A stretch of 64,000 nt of DNA, taken from the NCBI RefSeq assembly GCF_946480185.1, contig NZ_CAMLIG010000009.1, forward strand, positions 62,001-126,000, given 5' to 3'. The translations under genes were made by a program, and so were the position numbers. The notes beneath the pieces were generated by a model. That model saw only the letters and a program-made list of their open reading frames with translations, was not told the DNA's origin and searched no databases. Shown here piece after piece: positions 45,979 through 55,062 of this stretch. Positions within the stretch are counted from its first letter, which is position 1. Every line of letters begins with the position of its first letter. Source of the DNA: an uncultured Pedobacter sp. (GTDB taxonomy: Bacteria; Bacteroidota; Bacteroidia; Sphingobacteriales; Sphingobacteriaceae).

Positions 45979-46599
45979 ATGTTTACCAAAATGAAAAATA
46001 TAGATACCGCTTTTAGGCAGATACGGATGTTCACTATAATCACCATTTGTCTGTGTTTCGTGTTAAGTGCCTATGTGATTTTTAAAAGTTTTGCAACTGT
46101 TAAAAACGCAGATTCCAGAATTTATCTATTAGCTAACGGACAGGTTATCAAAGCGAATACCTCGCAACGTTCAGAGAATTTAGAGGTGGAAATCAGAGAT
46201 CATGTAAAAACTTTCCACCAACTTTTCTTTACGCTGGATCCGGATGAAAAAGTGATCAAACGAAATATTACGCAGGCACTTTATTTAGCAGACGGTAGTG
46301 CGAAGCAGACCTATGACGATTTACAGGAGAAGGGATTTTATACTGGAATTATTTCAGGAAATATCAGTCAGCGTATCAATATTGACAGCGTGGAAGTGGA
46401 CATCAGTAACCAGCCTTATTCTTTTAAATGTTTTGCCACACAGAAAATCATCCGTTCAACAAATACCCTTAACAGAGGGCTGGTGACTTCGGGCACTATA
46501 AGAGAAGTTTCGAGAAGCGACAACAATCCGCATGGCTTTCTTATACAGCAATGGAAGATCCTAGTTAATCAGAATATGGACTCCTTAAATTATAAATAA
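45979..46599 (+). CDS. traK: Conjugative transposon protein TraK
   Basis: 206 aa. One N-terminal transmembrane helix (FTIITICLCFVLSAYVIF) is followed by a periplasmic domain with VEIRDHVKTFHQLFFTLDPD and INIDSVEVDISNQPYSFKCF. This matches TraK, the VirB8-like assembly protein of this element class. It overlaps the next start codon by 1 bp. Confidence 0.9.
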   Translation: MFTKMKNIDTAFRQIRMFTIITICLCFVLSAYVIFKSFATVKNADSRIYLLANGQVIKANTSQRSENLEVEIRDHVKTFHQLFFTLDPDEKVIKRNITQALYLADGSAKQTYDDLQEKGFYTGIISGNISQRINIDSVEVDISNQPYSFKCFATQKIIRSTNTLNRGLVTSGTIREVSRSDNNPHGFLIQQWKILVNQNMDSLNYK

Positions 46600-46934
46600 T
46601 GATCAGCCTATTTAAAAAGAAAACTATAAACCCTGTCTCCCACGTAGAGACGGATCTGTTTGCCCAGCGAATTGCGGAAAAGATAATCTATTACCAAAAG
46701 AAATGTTCAGACCGTTTGGACAAACTTTTAAGGAGAGTGCCTTCCAAAATCCAAAGGATTGGTTTTACACTCTTAATCAGTGCAAGCACATTGTACTGTG
46801 GCTCACTGATTTTTAAAACTCCAGTTCATCCATTTGTTCTTAAAACTATAAAACCCTTGAAAAACAATAAGGTTTTAACCGCAGATAGTCTTCAAAATCT
46901 GGAAAATATTTACCAACACTATTTAAAACGTTAA
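46599..46934 (+). CDS. Small membrane protein in the TraL position
   Basis: 111 aa. A basic N-terminal half (IAEKIIYYQKKCSDRLDKLL) precedes one transmembrane helix (IGFTLLISASTLYCGSLIF) and a short periplasmic tail. Its place between traK and traM and its single-span layout suggest TraL, but sequence conservation in this family is low, so the name is positional. Confidence 0.7.
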   Translation: MISLFKKKTINPVSHVETDLFAQRIAEKIIYYQKKCSDRLDKLLRRVPSKIQRIGFTLLISASTLYCGSLIFKTPVHPFVLKTIKPLKNNKVLTADSLQNLENIYQHYLKR

Positions 46935-46937
46935 GCT

Positions 46938-48020
46938 ATGAAAACTACATTTTTAAAACCCGCTACAAAAAAGACCAAACAATTTCTATTCTTCTTGCCA
47001 ATTGTTTCCGTCCCCTTTTTAACCTTGATATTCTGGCTGATGGGCGGAGGCAAAGGTTCGGAACTGATGGCAAAAACATCGGCTGACAAGCATTTGCTCA
47101 CATCACTTCCTGCAGTTGACCTGTCCGCACAGAAAGAGATGGATAAAATGAGCTATTACGAAAAAGCAACTGCGGACTCCATAAAGGATAAAGATGCAGA
47201 TCACGAAAGTTCCTTTTGGGATAAAACTTACCTCCAAGCCAGAGAAATTGGAGAAAGCAATGAAACTGACTTTGACAATTCCTATAACGCGGAACATCAG
47301 GAAGCCGAGCTTCACAAAAAACTGGACCGATTAAATGAGGTCTTAAACAGCTCAGAAAGCGAGCAAAATCATGCTGTTAAACAGAACGCTCCATATCAGG
47401 AAAATCAGCTCGACGAAACTCAACACAATCTGAATTCCATTGGTAAAGAAGCTGATCCTGAACTTGAGCAACTTAACGGAATGCTTGAAAAAATCTGGAA
47501 CATTCAGCATCCGGAAGCTGACGAAATATCCAATTCAAATAAAGATTTGGACAATTTGTACCGGGCTATTCCTGCGGTGATTGAAGGGAAACAAAAGATT
47601 GGTCAAGGCTCGGTTGTGAAATTGAGGTTGCTGGAGTCTGTGGAGCTGAACAATCAGATAGTCCCAAAAGATCATCTGGTATTTGGGATCTGCAGAATTA
47701 CCAACCAGAGATTACAGCTCGATATTACCAATATCCGGCTCGGAAAATCTATTCTGCCCGTTGATTTGTCCACTTATGATATGACGGACGGTATGGAAGG
47801 GATCAATGTTCCCGACGCACTCTTAAACGATGCGATGAGAACCGGTTCTGATGATGCAGTTCAAAGTTTACAATTCCTTCCTTATGATCAGAACATGGAA
47901 ACGCAGATTGCCAGTGCAGGTATCTCCGCAGCGAAAGGTCTTTTTAGCAAAAGAAGCAGGCGTATCCGGGTAAAACTGAAAGACGGCTATAAAGTCCTTC
48001 TCAAAAACAACCGTAAATAA
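46938..48020 (+). CDS. traM: Conjugative transposon protein TraM
   Basis: 360 aa. One N-terminal transmembrane helix (FLFFLPIVSVPFLTLIFWL) is followed by a long Glu/Asn-rich linker (70-210). A C-terminal TraM domain has VVKLRLLESVELNNQIVPKD, LVFGICRITNQRLQLDI and the end KDGYKVLLKN. It corresponds to VirB10, which spans the periplasm. In complete elements traN (VirB9-like) follows; here the next gene is unrelated to TraN. Confidence 0.9.
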   Translation: MKTTFLKPATKKTKQFLFFLPIVSVPFLTLIFWLMGGGKGSELMAKTSADKHLLTSLPAVDLSAQKEMDKMSYYEKATADSIKDKDADHESSFWDKTYLQAREIGESNETDFDNSYNAEHQEAELHKKLDRLNEVLNSSESEQNHAVKQNAPYQENQLDETQHNLNSIGKEADPELEQLNGMLEKIWNIQHPEADEISNSNKDLDNLYRAIPAVIEGKQKIGQGSVVKLRLLESVELNNQIVPKDHLVFGICRITNQRLQLDITNIRLGKSILPVDLSTYDMTDGMEGINVPDALLNDAMRTGSDDAVQSLQFLPYDQNMETQIASAGISAAKGLFSKRSRRIRVKLKDGYKVLLKNNRK

Positions 48021-48048
48021 TTTATCCATTAACCATAATACAAATACC

Positions 48049-48837
48049 ATGAACATGAAAAATTTAGAGTATCTGAACAATCAAACTTTCTATTCCGGTT
48101 TCGGTAAGGAGCTGAACGAAGAGTTAAGTAAAAAGCTGGAAGCCGGTGAGAAAAGCTTTTCATTGGACTATCAGAACACTTATGGAAACGATGAGGTGAC
48201 GGCAAAGCTCAACTTCAACAAATCGGCAAAAAGTGAGCTGTATTTCTTCAACAGCTATGATCTGAGACTGAAAAAAGGAAACGGAAAGGAAGTAAGCCAA
48301 CGTTTTTTTATAGGAACGGAAAACAACATTACGCAGAAAGAAGCCTATAATCTTTTGTGTGGCAGGGCCATCAATAAAACCTGGACTAAAATGGAAAAAG
48401 TTGGCGAAGGAGACGATGCCAGATTTCAGCCTACCAAAGAAAAATATAACGCTTGGCTTCAACTTGATTTCGATAACATGGATGACAATGGAAACTTCAA
48501 GGCACTCCGTTATCATGAGAATTACAACTTCGATCTGGATAAAGTACTTTCTGAACAACAGATCAAGGGTCTCGGTAATGACACGGATAAACAACAGCTG
48601 ATGGACTCGCTTAAAAAAGGGAACAGACAGGCTGTGACCGTCATGGATGGAGATGAATCGAAACAGATTTTTATAGAGGCAAACCCGAAGGATAGGATTG
48701 TCAATATCTATGAAGCTAAGCAACCCATGGCTCAAAAAGAGCAGGTGGAGAAAACGGCTAAAAGTCAGAAAACAGAAGTAACAGAATCAATCAAAAAAAA
48801 TGAAAGAAAACAGAAAAAGCAGGGTATGCAAGTCTGA
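48049..48837 (+). CDS. Conserved ICE protein of unknown function (DUF3945/DUF4099-like context)
   Basis: 262 aa; the alternative start MKNLEY lies two codons in. It is soluble. The first 190 residues contain LNNQTFYSGFGKELNEELSK, YFFNSYDLRLKKGNGKEVSQ and QKEAYNLLCGRAINKTW, and the end is Lys/Gln-rich and disordered (KKNERKQKKQGMQ). I recognise the type from Bacteroidota mobile elements, where it stands near topoisomerases and mobilisation genes, but the function is unknown. It sits 28 bp after traM, where traN would be expected. Confidence 0.75.
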   Translation: MNMKNLEYLNNQTFYSGFGKELNEELSKKLEAGEKSFSLDYQNTYGNDEVTAKLNFNKSAKSELYFFNSYDLRLKKGNGKEVSQRFFIGTENNITQKEAYNLLCGRAINKTWTKMEKVGEGDDARFQPTKEKYNAWLQLDFDNMDDNGNFKALRYHENYNFDLDKVLSEQQIKGLGNDTDKQQLMDSLKKGNRQAVTVMDGDESKQIFIEANPKDRIVNIYEAKQPMAQKEQVEKTAKSQKTEVTESIKKNERKQKKQGMQV

Positions 48838-48853
48838 TAGAATTCCATTTTTG

Positions 48854-49120
48854 ATGCCTTTGAGGAATTTCCTCGAAGGCATTAAAGATGATAAAAGAAT
48901 ACGGACAACGCACAGTGCGGTTTTCTTAACACTCTACGGTCTTTGGCTAGAGAACGATGGTCAAAATCCTATTCCTGTAAAGAAGAAAGAAGCCATGGCT
49001 AAAGCAAAAATTATCAGTCAGATGACCTGGCACCGCACCATCATTGAACTTAATGAATACGGGTATGTGGATTACCAGCCTACCTATAACAGAACTCGTG
49101 TAAGCACAGTTTCTCTTTAA
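48854..49120 (+). CDS. Small winged-helix-like protein
   Basis: 88 aa from the ATG at 48854; an upstream ATG (48800) would overlap the previous gene by 38 bp. The segments HSAVFLTLYGLWLEND, SQMTWHRTIIELNEYGYVDY and QPTYNRTRVSTV resemble a small winged helix of the kind found in replication or partition regulators. The protein at 49389-49664 has the same pattern, so the two are paralogues flanking an excisionase-like gene. Function unknown; DNA binding is probable. Confidence 0.65.
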   Translation: MPLRNFLEGIKDDKRIRTTHSAVFLTLYGLWLENDGQNPIPVKKKEAMAKAKIISQMTWHRTIIELNEYGYVDYQPTYNRTRVSTVSL

Positions 49121-49131
49121 AATCATAGAAT

Positions 49132-49392
49132 ATGAATATCGAAATTCTCACAAAATCAGACCTGCAGAACTTTAAGCAAGAACTGATTACGGAAATACAA
49201 ACAATTGTAGGAGGGTCTAATACCAAAGAAAAAAAATGGCTGAAAGGGATTGATGTCAGAAAACTTTTAAACATCTCTCCAGGAACGCTACAGAATCTAA
49301 GAATTAATGGCACTTTAAATCCGTCAAAAATCGGAGGAACTCTTTTTTACAAACGTAGTGACATAGAAAAGTTATTGGAGGATGGAGAATGA
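49132..49392 (+). CDS. Excisionase-like helix-turn-helix protein
   Basis: 86 aa. An N-terminal helix of the kind typical for Bacteroidota element proteins (LTKSDLQNFKQELITEIQTI) leads to a MerR-type HTH: WLKGIDVRKLLNISPGTLQN, GTLNPSKIGGTLFYKRSDIE. Such proteins act as excision (recombination-directionality) factors in CTnDOT-like elements. It lies at the opposite end from int, so assignment to excision is inference. It overlaps the next gene by 4 bp (ATGA). Confidence 0.8.
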   Translation: MNIEILTKSDLQNFKQELITEIQTIVGGSNTKEKKWLKGIDVRKLLNISPGTLQNLRINGTLNPSKIGGTLFYKRSDIEKLLEDGE

Positions 49393-49664
49393 ATGAGGAT
49401 ATCTTGAATCGGTTTTTAATGAGTGTGTCTGAAAATCCGAAGATATTGGCAAGTCATATTAGTCTTTTTAGTGCTATTCTTTGTTGCAAAGAAAGTCATC
49501 ATAACGTATTTAATGTCAGCAGAAGTAGATTGATGGAGATGAGTAAACTGCGGTCAACAGCGACTTATCATAAGTGTTTGAAAGATTTGGTTGAGTTAGG
49601 TTTTTTAGAATATAGCCCATCTTATAATCCCTATCGGGGAAGCAAGGTTAAATTAATAAACTGA
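49389..49664 (+). CDS. Small winged-helix-like protein, paralogue of the one at 48854
   Basis: 91 aa. SHISLFSAILCCKESH, LRSTATYHKCLKDLVELGFLEY and SPSYNPYRGSKVKL parallel the three corresponding segments of the protein encoded at 48854-49120. It is translationally coupled to the excisionase-like gene. It is the last intact ICE gene before insertion-sequence debris. Function unknown, probably DNA binding. Confidence 0.65.
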   Translation: MNEDILNRFLMSVSENPKILASHISLFSAILCCKESHHNVFNVSRSRLMEMSKLRSTATYHKCLKDLVELGFLEYSPSYNPYRGSKVKLIN

Positions 49665-49767
49665 TGACAATCCTCAACTCATTTATATATTGCTCACATT
49701 GGAGTTGCTACCTATGAGTAGAGACATTTATAGAGCAGATTTAAAAGAGTTAATTTTAAATTTGATT

Positions 49768-50980
49768 AATATGAGATACAGAGTATTTAATGATGAATTC
49801 AAAAAGATGGCAGTTGAGCTCTCCAGATTAAAGAGTTCGGTAAAACAAGCAGCAATAGAACTTGATTTAGATCCTTCCCGGTTAAGCAAATGGCGCAATA
49901 ATCCCACAATTTAATGGAGGCAATATTATAATGGTTATTGCAGGTTTCACTACAGAACAGATGGAGATCAGGAGATTGAAAAAGGCGTTAAAGAATTCCG
50001 AACTTGAATGTGATAACCTAAAAAAGACGGTAGGCATCTTTTCCAAGGGAGACCGGGGATATATAGATTTAAAGCATAACATAGATCGATCTACCCCGTA
50101 GAGAAGATGTCGTCATTTTTTGGGATCAGTAGCAGTTCCTATTACAAGTGGGCCAAAGATCCAGTAGGATTCTGGCAACAGCAGAACGCCGAACTTCTGG
50201 CCAAGCTCAAAACCGTATATTCGATGAGCAAGGGCCGTTATGGCAGTCCACGCATCACTAAAGAACTGAATGCTGAGGGTATAAAGGCATCACGTCCCCG
50301 GATAGCAAGGTTGATGGGTAGAAACGGGATAAAGAACATCATGAAGCGAAAATACAGGGTAACCACCAATTCCAACCATCTTTATCCCGCAAATGCAAAT
50401 CTGCTGTTGCGTGATTTCAGCACCAATGGTATGGAGAGAAATGGGTAAGTGACATTACTTATATCCGAACTGGTGAGGGCTGGCTTTATTTGACGGTGAT
50501 CATGGATTTGGCAGACCGTAAAATTATCGGCTGGAGCATGAACAAACAGTATGAGTGGAAAATCAACCGTTGTGGACGCATAGAAAATGGCCATAAAGAA
50601 CAGGCCTTTGGAAAGAGATCTCATTTTTTCACAGTGACAGGGGGACTCAGTATGCAATTCATGAGTTCCGCAGATGCTTCAAGGGGTTGCCAGTATTGCA
50701 GAGTATGAGTAGAAAAGGAAATTGTTGGGATAATGCCATCGCAGAAAGCTTCTTTAAGACGCTAAAGACGGAAATGGTATACCATAGAAAATTTGAGACC
50801 AGGTCACAGGCAAAACTTCAGATATTCGATTACATCAAAGTATGGTACAACAGAAAAAGAAGGCATTCCGCACTAGATTGCCTGACTCCGGTTCAAGCAG
50901 AAAGGGTGATGGTGAATAATAAACAGAAGCTGCATAAAACGGTCTCTACTTTTATATTGCAATTCCATTTGAGACGGTAA
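49768..50980 (+). pseudogene. Degenerate IS3-family element (orfA and orfB remnants)
   Basis: OrfA begins RYRVFNDEFKKMAVELSRLK and ends with the zipper RRLKKALKNSELECDNLKK, but is split near 49912 by a stop and frame change. OrfB shows the DDE pieces in different frames: SDITYIRTG (near 50450), HSDRGTQY (near 50630) and NAIAESFFKTLKTEM (near 50740). Frames change near 50440 and between 50540 and 50640, and an in-frame TAG stands where WKMAIKNR has Trp. The element cannot make transposase. The right end is probably near 50997 (GGGGACACC); no matching left inverted repeat is visible. Confidence 0.88.
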
Positions 50981-51001
50981 ATATTAAACTGGGGACACCT
51001 T

Positions 51002-51241
51002 GAGATCAAATCAGAAGGATTACAAAACTTATCCATTCATATTCAAGAAATCGAGAAAAGAATAGAAACTTTATTCTCTCCACTGTGTGACCAGTTTATG
51101 ATAAGAAAAAATTATGCTAAAGCATTTGACGGCTTTAAAAACAGGATTTTAAGCAAAATAACTGCACGTACCACTATTCAATATCTTAGCAAATTCTTAT
51201 TCAACCGAAAGCTGAATCAATCAAAAATTAATCTCGTTTAA
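51002..51241 (+). pseudogene. C-terminal fragment of an IS982-family transposase
   Basis: 80 codons, open to a TAA at 51239-51241, with KRIETLFSPLCDQFMIRKNY, FDGFKNRILSKITARTTIQY and KFLFNRKLNQSKINLV. I recognise the end of IS982-type transposases. The N-terminal three quarters are missing; the fragment directly abuts the end of the IS3 remnant, so IS3 insertion or a deletion probably removed the rest. It marks the junction between ICE and chromosome. Confidence 0.78.
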
Positions 51242-51293
51242 TAATGCACTACGGGTATAGTCTTATTATTTTTCTCATTGTTAATTGAAAATG

Positions 51294-52436
51294 TTATTTC
51301 AAAAACCTATAAATTTCACAGGAGGCAAGTAAAAATGCACCGACTCCAAAATTTGCGGTAGAATTTTGATCGACTATTTGGCCTGGAATTGCTTTTTCTC
51401 CGATTGGTTGTACATAACCTACTGAACCATTTGGTTGTAAAGCAAATTGAGTTAAGTATTTCCACGATTTTTGAATTGTCGGTGTATAATCTGCTTTGCT
51501 TAATAAGCCATTGTTCATTCCCCATAGGTAGCCAAAAGTGATAAATGCGGTTCCGCTAGTTTCTGGTCCGGGGGCTTGCTCAGGATCTAAAATACTACGA
51601 GTCCAATAACCTTCTGCTTGTTGCGCCTTAGCTAAGGCAACAGCCATTTGCTGATAGCGGGTAAAAAATAAGTCGTAATGCTTGTAGCTTTTAGGCATAT
51701 CAGCCAAAACTTTAGCTAAGCCAGCAAACACCCATCCATCGCCACGAGCCCAAAAATCTTTTACTCCGTTTACTGTTTTATGTTTTGGATAAATATACTT
51801 TCCGTCGCGATAGTACAAATGTGCCTCTTTATCAAACATTAAATCATCCGCATAAACAAAATACTCATAAAGTTTATCCAGATATTGTTCGTCGCCAGTT
51901 AATTTGTAAAGTTTTGTCATTACCGGCATTGCCATATACAAACCATCTGCCCACCACCAATAATCGTTATTGGGCGTACTCATCTGATATTGCATTACTT
52001 CCAATGCTCTGGCTACTTTTTTCGGGTCTTTTACCTCATCTAAATTGTACAGATCAATATAGGTTTGAAAACAAATTTGCCAATCGCCAAAAAGCACATA
52101 TTCTGGTTTCTCGCCATAGCTATATTTCCATTTTGTTTTATCGTTAGAAGTTGCACCCATCCAATTATTCTTCCTCGCCCATTTTTCTGAATATGCTTTA
52201 TACGTAGGATTTTTTGTAAGCTCATACGCAGCCATATTACCGGTATGGTAGGCTGCATTATCCCAAAAAGGATTTCCGGGTTGTGTATGTTGTTGTTGCC
52301 AATAACCATTTACCCTGTTAATGATTTCCAAAACACTATCCTTAGACACCGTTGCGTTATACGTTTTACTTTTTTTAGACACACAACCGGCTAAAAATAT
52401 AATTAAACAAAGGATCGACGTTACTTTTAATCGCAT
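51294..52436 (-). CDS. GH105-type unsaturated glucuronyl/rhamnogalacturonyl hydrolase, lipoprotein
   Basis: 380 aa. A lipoprotein signal with lipobox LAGC (Cys18) puts it in a membrane. The (alpha/alpha)6-barrel sequence carries the catalytic-type Asp in DYWWWADGLYMAMP and the conserved FWARGDGWVFAG and ETSGTAFITFGYLWG. GH105/GH88 enzymes remove unsaturated uronic acids left by polysaccharide lyases. It is the last gene of the minus-strand polysaccharide-utilisation run, 16 bp behind the BNR_4 gene, and lies only 53 bp from the IS982 remnant. Confidence 0.9.
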   Translation of the reverse strand: MRLKVTSILCLIIFLAGCVSKKSKTYNATVSKDSVLEIINRVNGYWQQQHTQPGNPFWDNAAYHTGNMAAYELTKNPTYKAYSEKWARKNNWMGATSNDKTKWKYSYGEKPEYVLFGDWQICFQTYIDLYNLDEVKDPKKVARALEVMQYQMSTPNNDYWWWADGLYMAMPVMTKLYKLTGDEQYLDKLYEYFVYADDLMFDKEAHLYYRDGKYIYPKHKTVNGVKDFWARGDGWVFAGLAKVLADMPKSYKHYDLFFTRYQQMAVALAKAQQAEGYWTRSILDPEQAPGPETSGTAFITFGYLWGMNNGLLSKADYTPTIQKSWKYLTQFALQPNGSVGYVQPIGEKAIPGQIVDQNSTANFGVGAFLLASCEIYRFLK

Positions 52437-52452
52437 AATTGTAGTAATTGGC

Positions 52453-53781
52453 TTATTTAAAATGAGGCTTAAATTCTAAAACGTTTACTTGCTGTGGTGG
52501 AGTTCTTGTTAAACCCTCGCCATCTTTTTGCATTGTACGTTGCACAAAAAGATTGAGTTTAAATGCTTTTTTCCAGAGTTCAGTATCGTAAGTAGGTTCC
52601 CAAGAACCTACATCTTCATCGTTTAAATCAGAAACTGTCCATTTGGCATCTGTTATTTTTTTTAAGCTCAAGGCTGATACTTTGTTGCCCCGTTCCTCAT
52701 CTCTAAAAATGAGTAATATGGAAGCGTTATTGTCTTTTCCTTTTACTAAAATCTGCGGACGGGAAATTGGTATCTGCTTTGTACCTCCTCCGCTTAAACT
52801 AAATGATGTTTTCCTAAAATCAAGGCTACGCGTTTTCCACTCATTACCAATGTGATAAATCAGATGGTATTGAGGAATAGCTGTATCACTATCTTGCCAG
52901 TAAGTAGCGATAAAGGGGTTTCCATTTTCATCGCAAGCCATGGATGTTTGATTAATTAACTCGTGATTTTGTGGAATTTTAACTGCATATTCTGCTGTGC
53001 TTGCGGTTATTGGGAGCTGATATTTAACTCCTTTTGAATTCTCCCATGTTAAACCGCCATCTTTAGAACAAGCATAAGCCATATCATGGTTGCTGGCTAC
53101 ATCCGGGCTTTCTCGCCAAACCCAAGAAATATGGATAAAGCCGAATTTATCAATGCAAGCCTGCCAGTACGCATTCCTTTTCCCCTCGCCACTAATTAAA
53201 TTGTTTTGTAAACGTGTCCATTTTTTGGTCTTAACATCGTAGCTGTTCATGACCAAATCACCGTTTCCAGAACCTCCGTTTCTATAAAAAAACAACAACT
53301 TGTTATCATTTAGTTTATAAAACTCGGGATACGATACTTTTTCTTCATCTGAACCAATCATTTGTATCGGCGAGGCAAGCTTTAAAGAACCTGGGCTTAC
53401 TGATTTTGTGTAGTGCAGTTTGTTGTTATGGTGATCCCAAGCGATATGCAAAAAACCATCGCCATCCACCATAATACTGATGATGTTATGCGCATCTTTT
53501 ATATTGCCTTTGTAGTTAGTTTTCTCGATAATCCAGTTAGCGGAATTTAGTTTTCGTTTACCAAGTATCACGTTACCTTCCGCATTATAAAAAGCGATGT
53601 ACTGAGTATTTTTAAAGGTGACCAAGGAATTTTTACGAAAAACGGTTGTATTAACCGTATTGCCAGCCCAACCCTCGGCAACCTTAACTATTTTTACCGT
53701 TGGCGGATTTTGTGCATACAGTTTTGTGCAAGCCAGCAAAACCAGCAATATTCCTAAAATTTTACAGCTAATTGTTTTCAT
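52453..53781 (-). CDS. Secreted BNR_4 beta-propeller protein (possible rhamnose-glucuronate lyase)
   Basis: 442 aa from the ATG at 53781; upstream in-frame codons would overlap the next gene. A signal peptide (ILGILLVLLACTKLYAQ) is followed by propeller blades with DAHNIISIMVDGDGFLHIAW, DHHNNKLHY and FGFIHISWVWRES. BNR_4 proteins include lyases and hydrolases that cut rhamnose-glucuronic acid linkages in arabinogalactans and ulvan lyases; which applies here cannot be decided. The GH105 gene next to it would use the unsaturated product of a lyase, which favours lyase activity. Confidence 0.8.
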   Translation of the reverse strand: MKTISCKILGILLVLLACTKLYAQNPPTVKIVKVAEGWAGNTVNTTVFRKNSLVTFKNTQYIAFYNAEGNVILGKRKLNSANWIIEKTNYKGNIKDAHNIISIMVDGDGFLHIAWDHHNNKLHYTKSVSPGSLKLASPIQMIGSDEEKVSYPEFYKLNDNKLLFFYRNGGSGNGDLVMNSYDVKTKKWTRLQNNLISGEGKRNAYWQACIDKFGFIHISWVWRESPDVASNHDMAYACSKDGGLTWENSKGVKYQLPITASTAEYAVKIPQNHELINQTSMACDENGNPFIATYWQDSDTAIPQYHLIYHIGNEWKTRSLDFRKTSFSLSGGGTKQIPISRPQILVKGKDNNASILLIFRDEERGNKVSALSLKKITDAKWTVSDLNDEDVGSWEPTYDTELWKKAFKLNLFVQRTMQKDGEGLTRTPPQQVNVLEFKPHFK

Positions 53782-53782
53782 T

Positions 53783-55000
53783 TTAATGAGGTAAAGCATG
53801 ATCTATTTGTACTGGCTGACCGCTCCAAAGTTTTTTCTGTGTCCAATCTGCATTTGGGTTAGCCCAAAAAGGATCATCGGCAGGCAAGCCTAACACCAAA
53901 AACACTTGCGAGCATAAGTATAAACTACCCGTTGAGATGTAGGTTTCTCCTAAACCCGGTTGATGACCGTAAACGCCAATGGTTAGCCATCCGTTTTTAT
54001 CAAAAGTTCCCGGTGCTTCAATCTGGTTTTTTACTACTGTGTACAAAGCGCAACGCACTTGTTCTGGCGAAATTTCTTCTGGCAATGCCTTTTGTAATGC
54101 TGCCTGAGAAAGTAGCTGAAAAGCACCAAACCGGTAAGTTAATGAACGTCCGATAGGCGGATAAGTGCCTTCCGGAGAAATTAATCTTTCCTGAATTTCG
54201 GCGTAGCGAGTTGCTCTTGTTAAAAATTGCTGATATAATTTTTTATCACGAAGGGCAAGATTGGTGATATCCAACAACATGGGCTGAATTACAAAGCTGT
54301 TGTAATAATCCCAGTGAAAATCGGGTCCATCGCCGTAAATACCGTCGCCTTTGTACCAATTTTCGTGTGATTTTACCGCGTAATCAATCCGCATAAAATC
54401 TGCACCGGTATCAAACTTGTAAATTGCGGTTTCAATCATCGCACTAAACAAAAGCCAATTACTGTAACCGGGTCTAATTATTCTTGTTGCTTTGAGTTGG
54501 CGGATAACATTTGCTTTGGTATCTGCATCTAAAGGCTCCCACAATTGTTTTGGCGCTCTTAATAATGCGTGGGCAAAAAAAGCGGCATCAACTACCGGTT
54601 GCCCGCCCTTAGTAAAATTCATAAAATCCGCAGAAGTGGAATCCGTAGCGTTATGAATGCACTTACGCACCAATAAAATATATTTTTCTCGCAGTTTTCC
54701 TTCCACAGTGTTATCTGCACCAAGTTCTAGCCAAGGTGCCATCCCTCCTATTAATCTGCCAAAAGCCTCTAAATAAGTTACTTCTCGCCGACTGGCTTCT
54801 TGTCCCGGGGCAGTTTCTACGGGCATTGTTGCTTTCAGCTGATTTTGACTTAATGCTTCCAAAACCGGATCAGCGATTTTCAGCATGGTTTCAATCATAA
54901 ATTTGCGTTGCTCTGGCCCTTCTATTTTTGATTTTTTGGGACTGGCGTTAGCGACAAAACCTAGCAAAAGGCATAGTGGCACTAATAGTTTTTTAATCAT
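53783..55000 (-). CDS. Secreted DUF2264 protein (probable uronidase-type glycoside hydrolase)
   Basis: 405 aa with a signal peptide (KLLVPLCLLLGFVANA). DUF2264 signatures are YLEAFGRLIGGMAPWLELG, YGDGPDFHWDYYNSFVIQPM and GRSLTYRFGAFQLL. The family is an (alpha/alpha)-barrel, and members have been linked to beta-glucuronidase activity on arabinogalactan (GH154, from memory). It is the shorter of two adjacent DUF2264 genes. Its stop lies 1 bp from the start of the BNR_4 gene. Confidence 0.82.
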   Translation of the reverse strand: MIKKLLVPLCLLLGFVANASPKKSKIEGPEQRKFMIETMLKIADPVLEALSQNQLKATMPVETAPGQEASRREVTYLEAFGRLIGGMAPWLELGADNTVEGKLREKYILLVRKCIHNATDSTSADFMNFTKGGQPVVDAAFFAHALLRAPKQLWEPLDADTKANVIRQLKATRIIRPGYSNWLLFSAMIETAIYKFDTGADFMRIDYAVKSHENWYKGDGIYGDGPDFHWDYYNSFVIQPMLLDITNLALRDKKLYQQFLTRATRYAEIQERLISPEGTYPPIGRSLTYRFGAFQLLSQAALQKALPEEISPEQVRCALYTVVKNQIEAPGTFDKNGWLTIGVYGHQPGLGETYISTGSLYLCSQVFLVLGLPADDPFWANPNADWTQKKLWSGQPVQIDHALPH

Positions 55001-55062
55001 TTCTTTACAGTATCATATTTCAATAAAATGTTATTAGGTTATCAAAACCGTTTTAAACATTC

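Larger units (their letters stand above)
4493..51255. mobile_element. Integrative and conjugative element with defence-type cargo (approximate ends)
   Basis: Between tRNA-Glu and the first glycan-utilisation gene lie an integrase, relaxase, coupling protein, RteC, and TraE, F, G, I, J, K, L and M homologues in CTnDOT order, with about 19 kb of restriction and defence-like cargo in the middle. The left end is placed right behind tRNA-Glu. The right end is uncertain: the last clear ICE gene stops at 49664, followed by IS debris to 51241 and chromosomal genes from 51294. A 7-bp match to the tRNA end (CTACGGG, 4483-4489 and 51249-51255) may be an att core. TraN and later tra genes are not seen, so transfer may be impaired. 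Confidence 0.85.

Noticed and set aside
48160..48735. 191-codon minus-strand frame inside the 48049 gene
   Set aside because: Antisense shadow of a conserved ICE gene; no family features.
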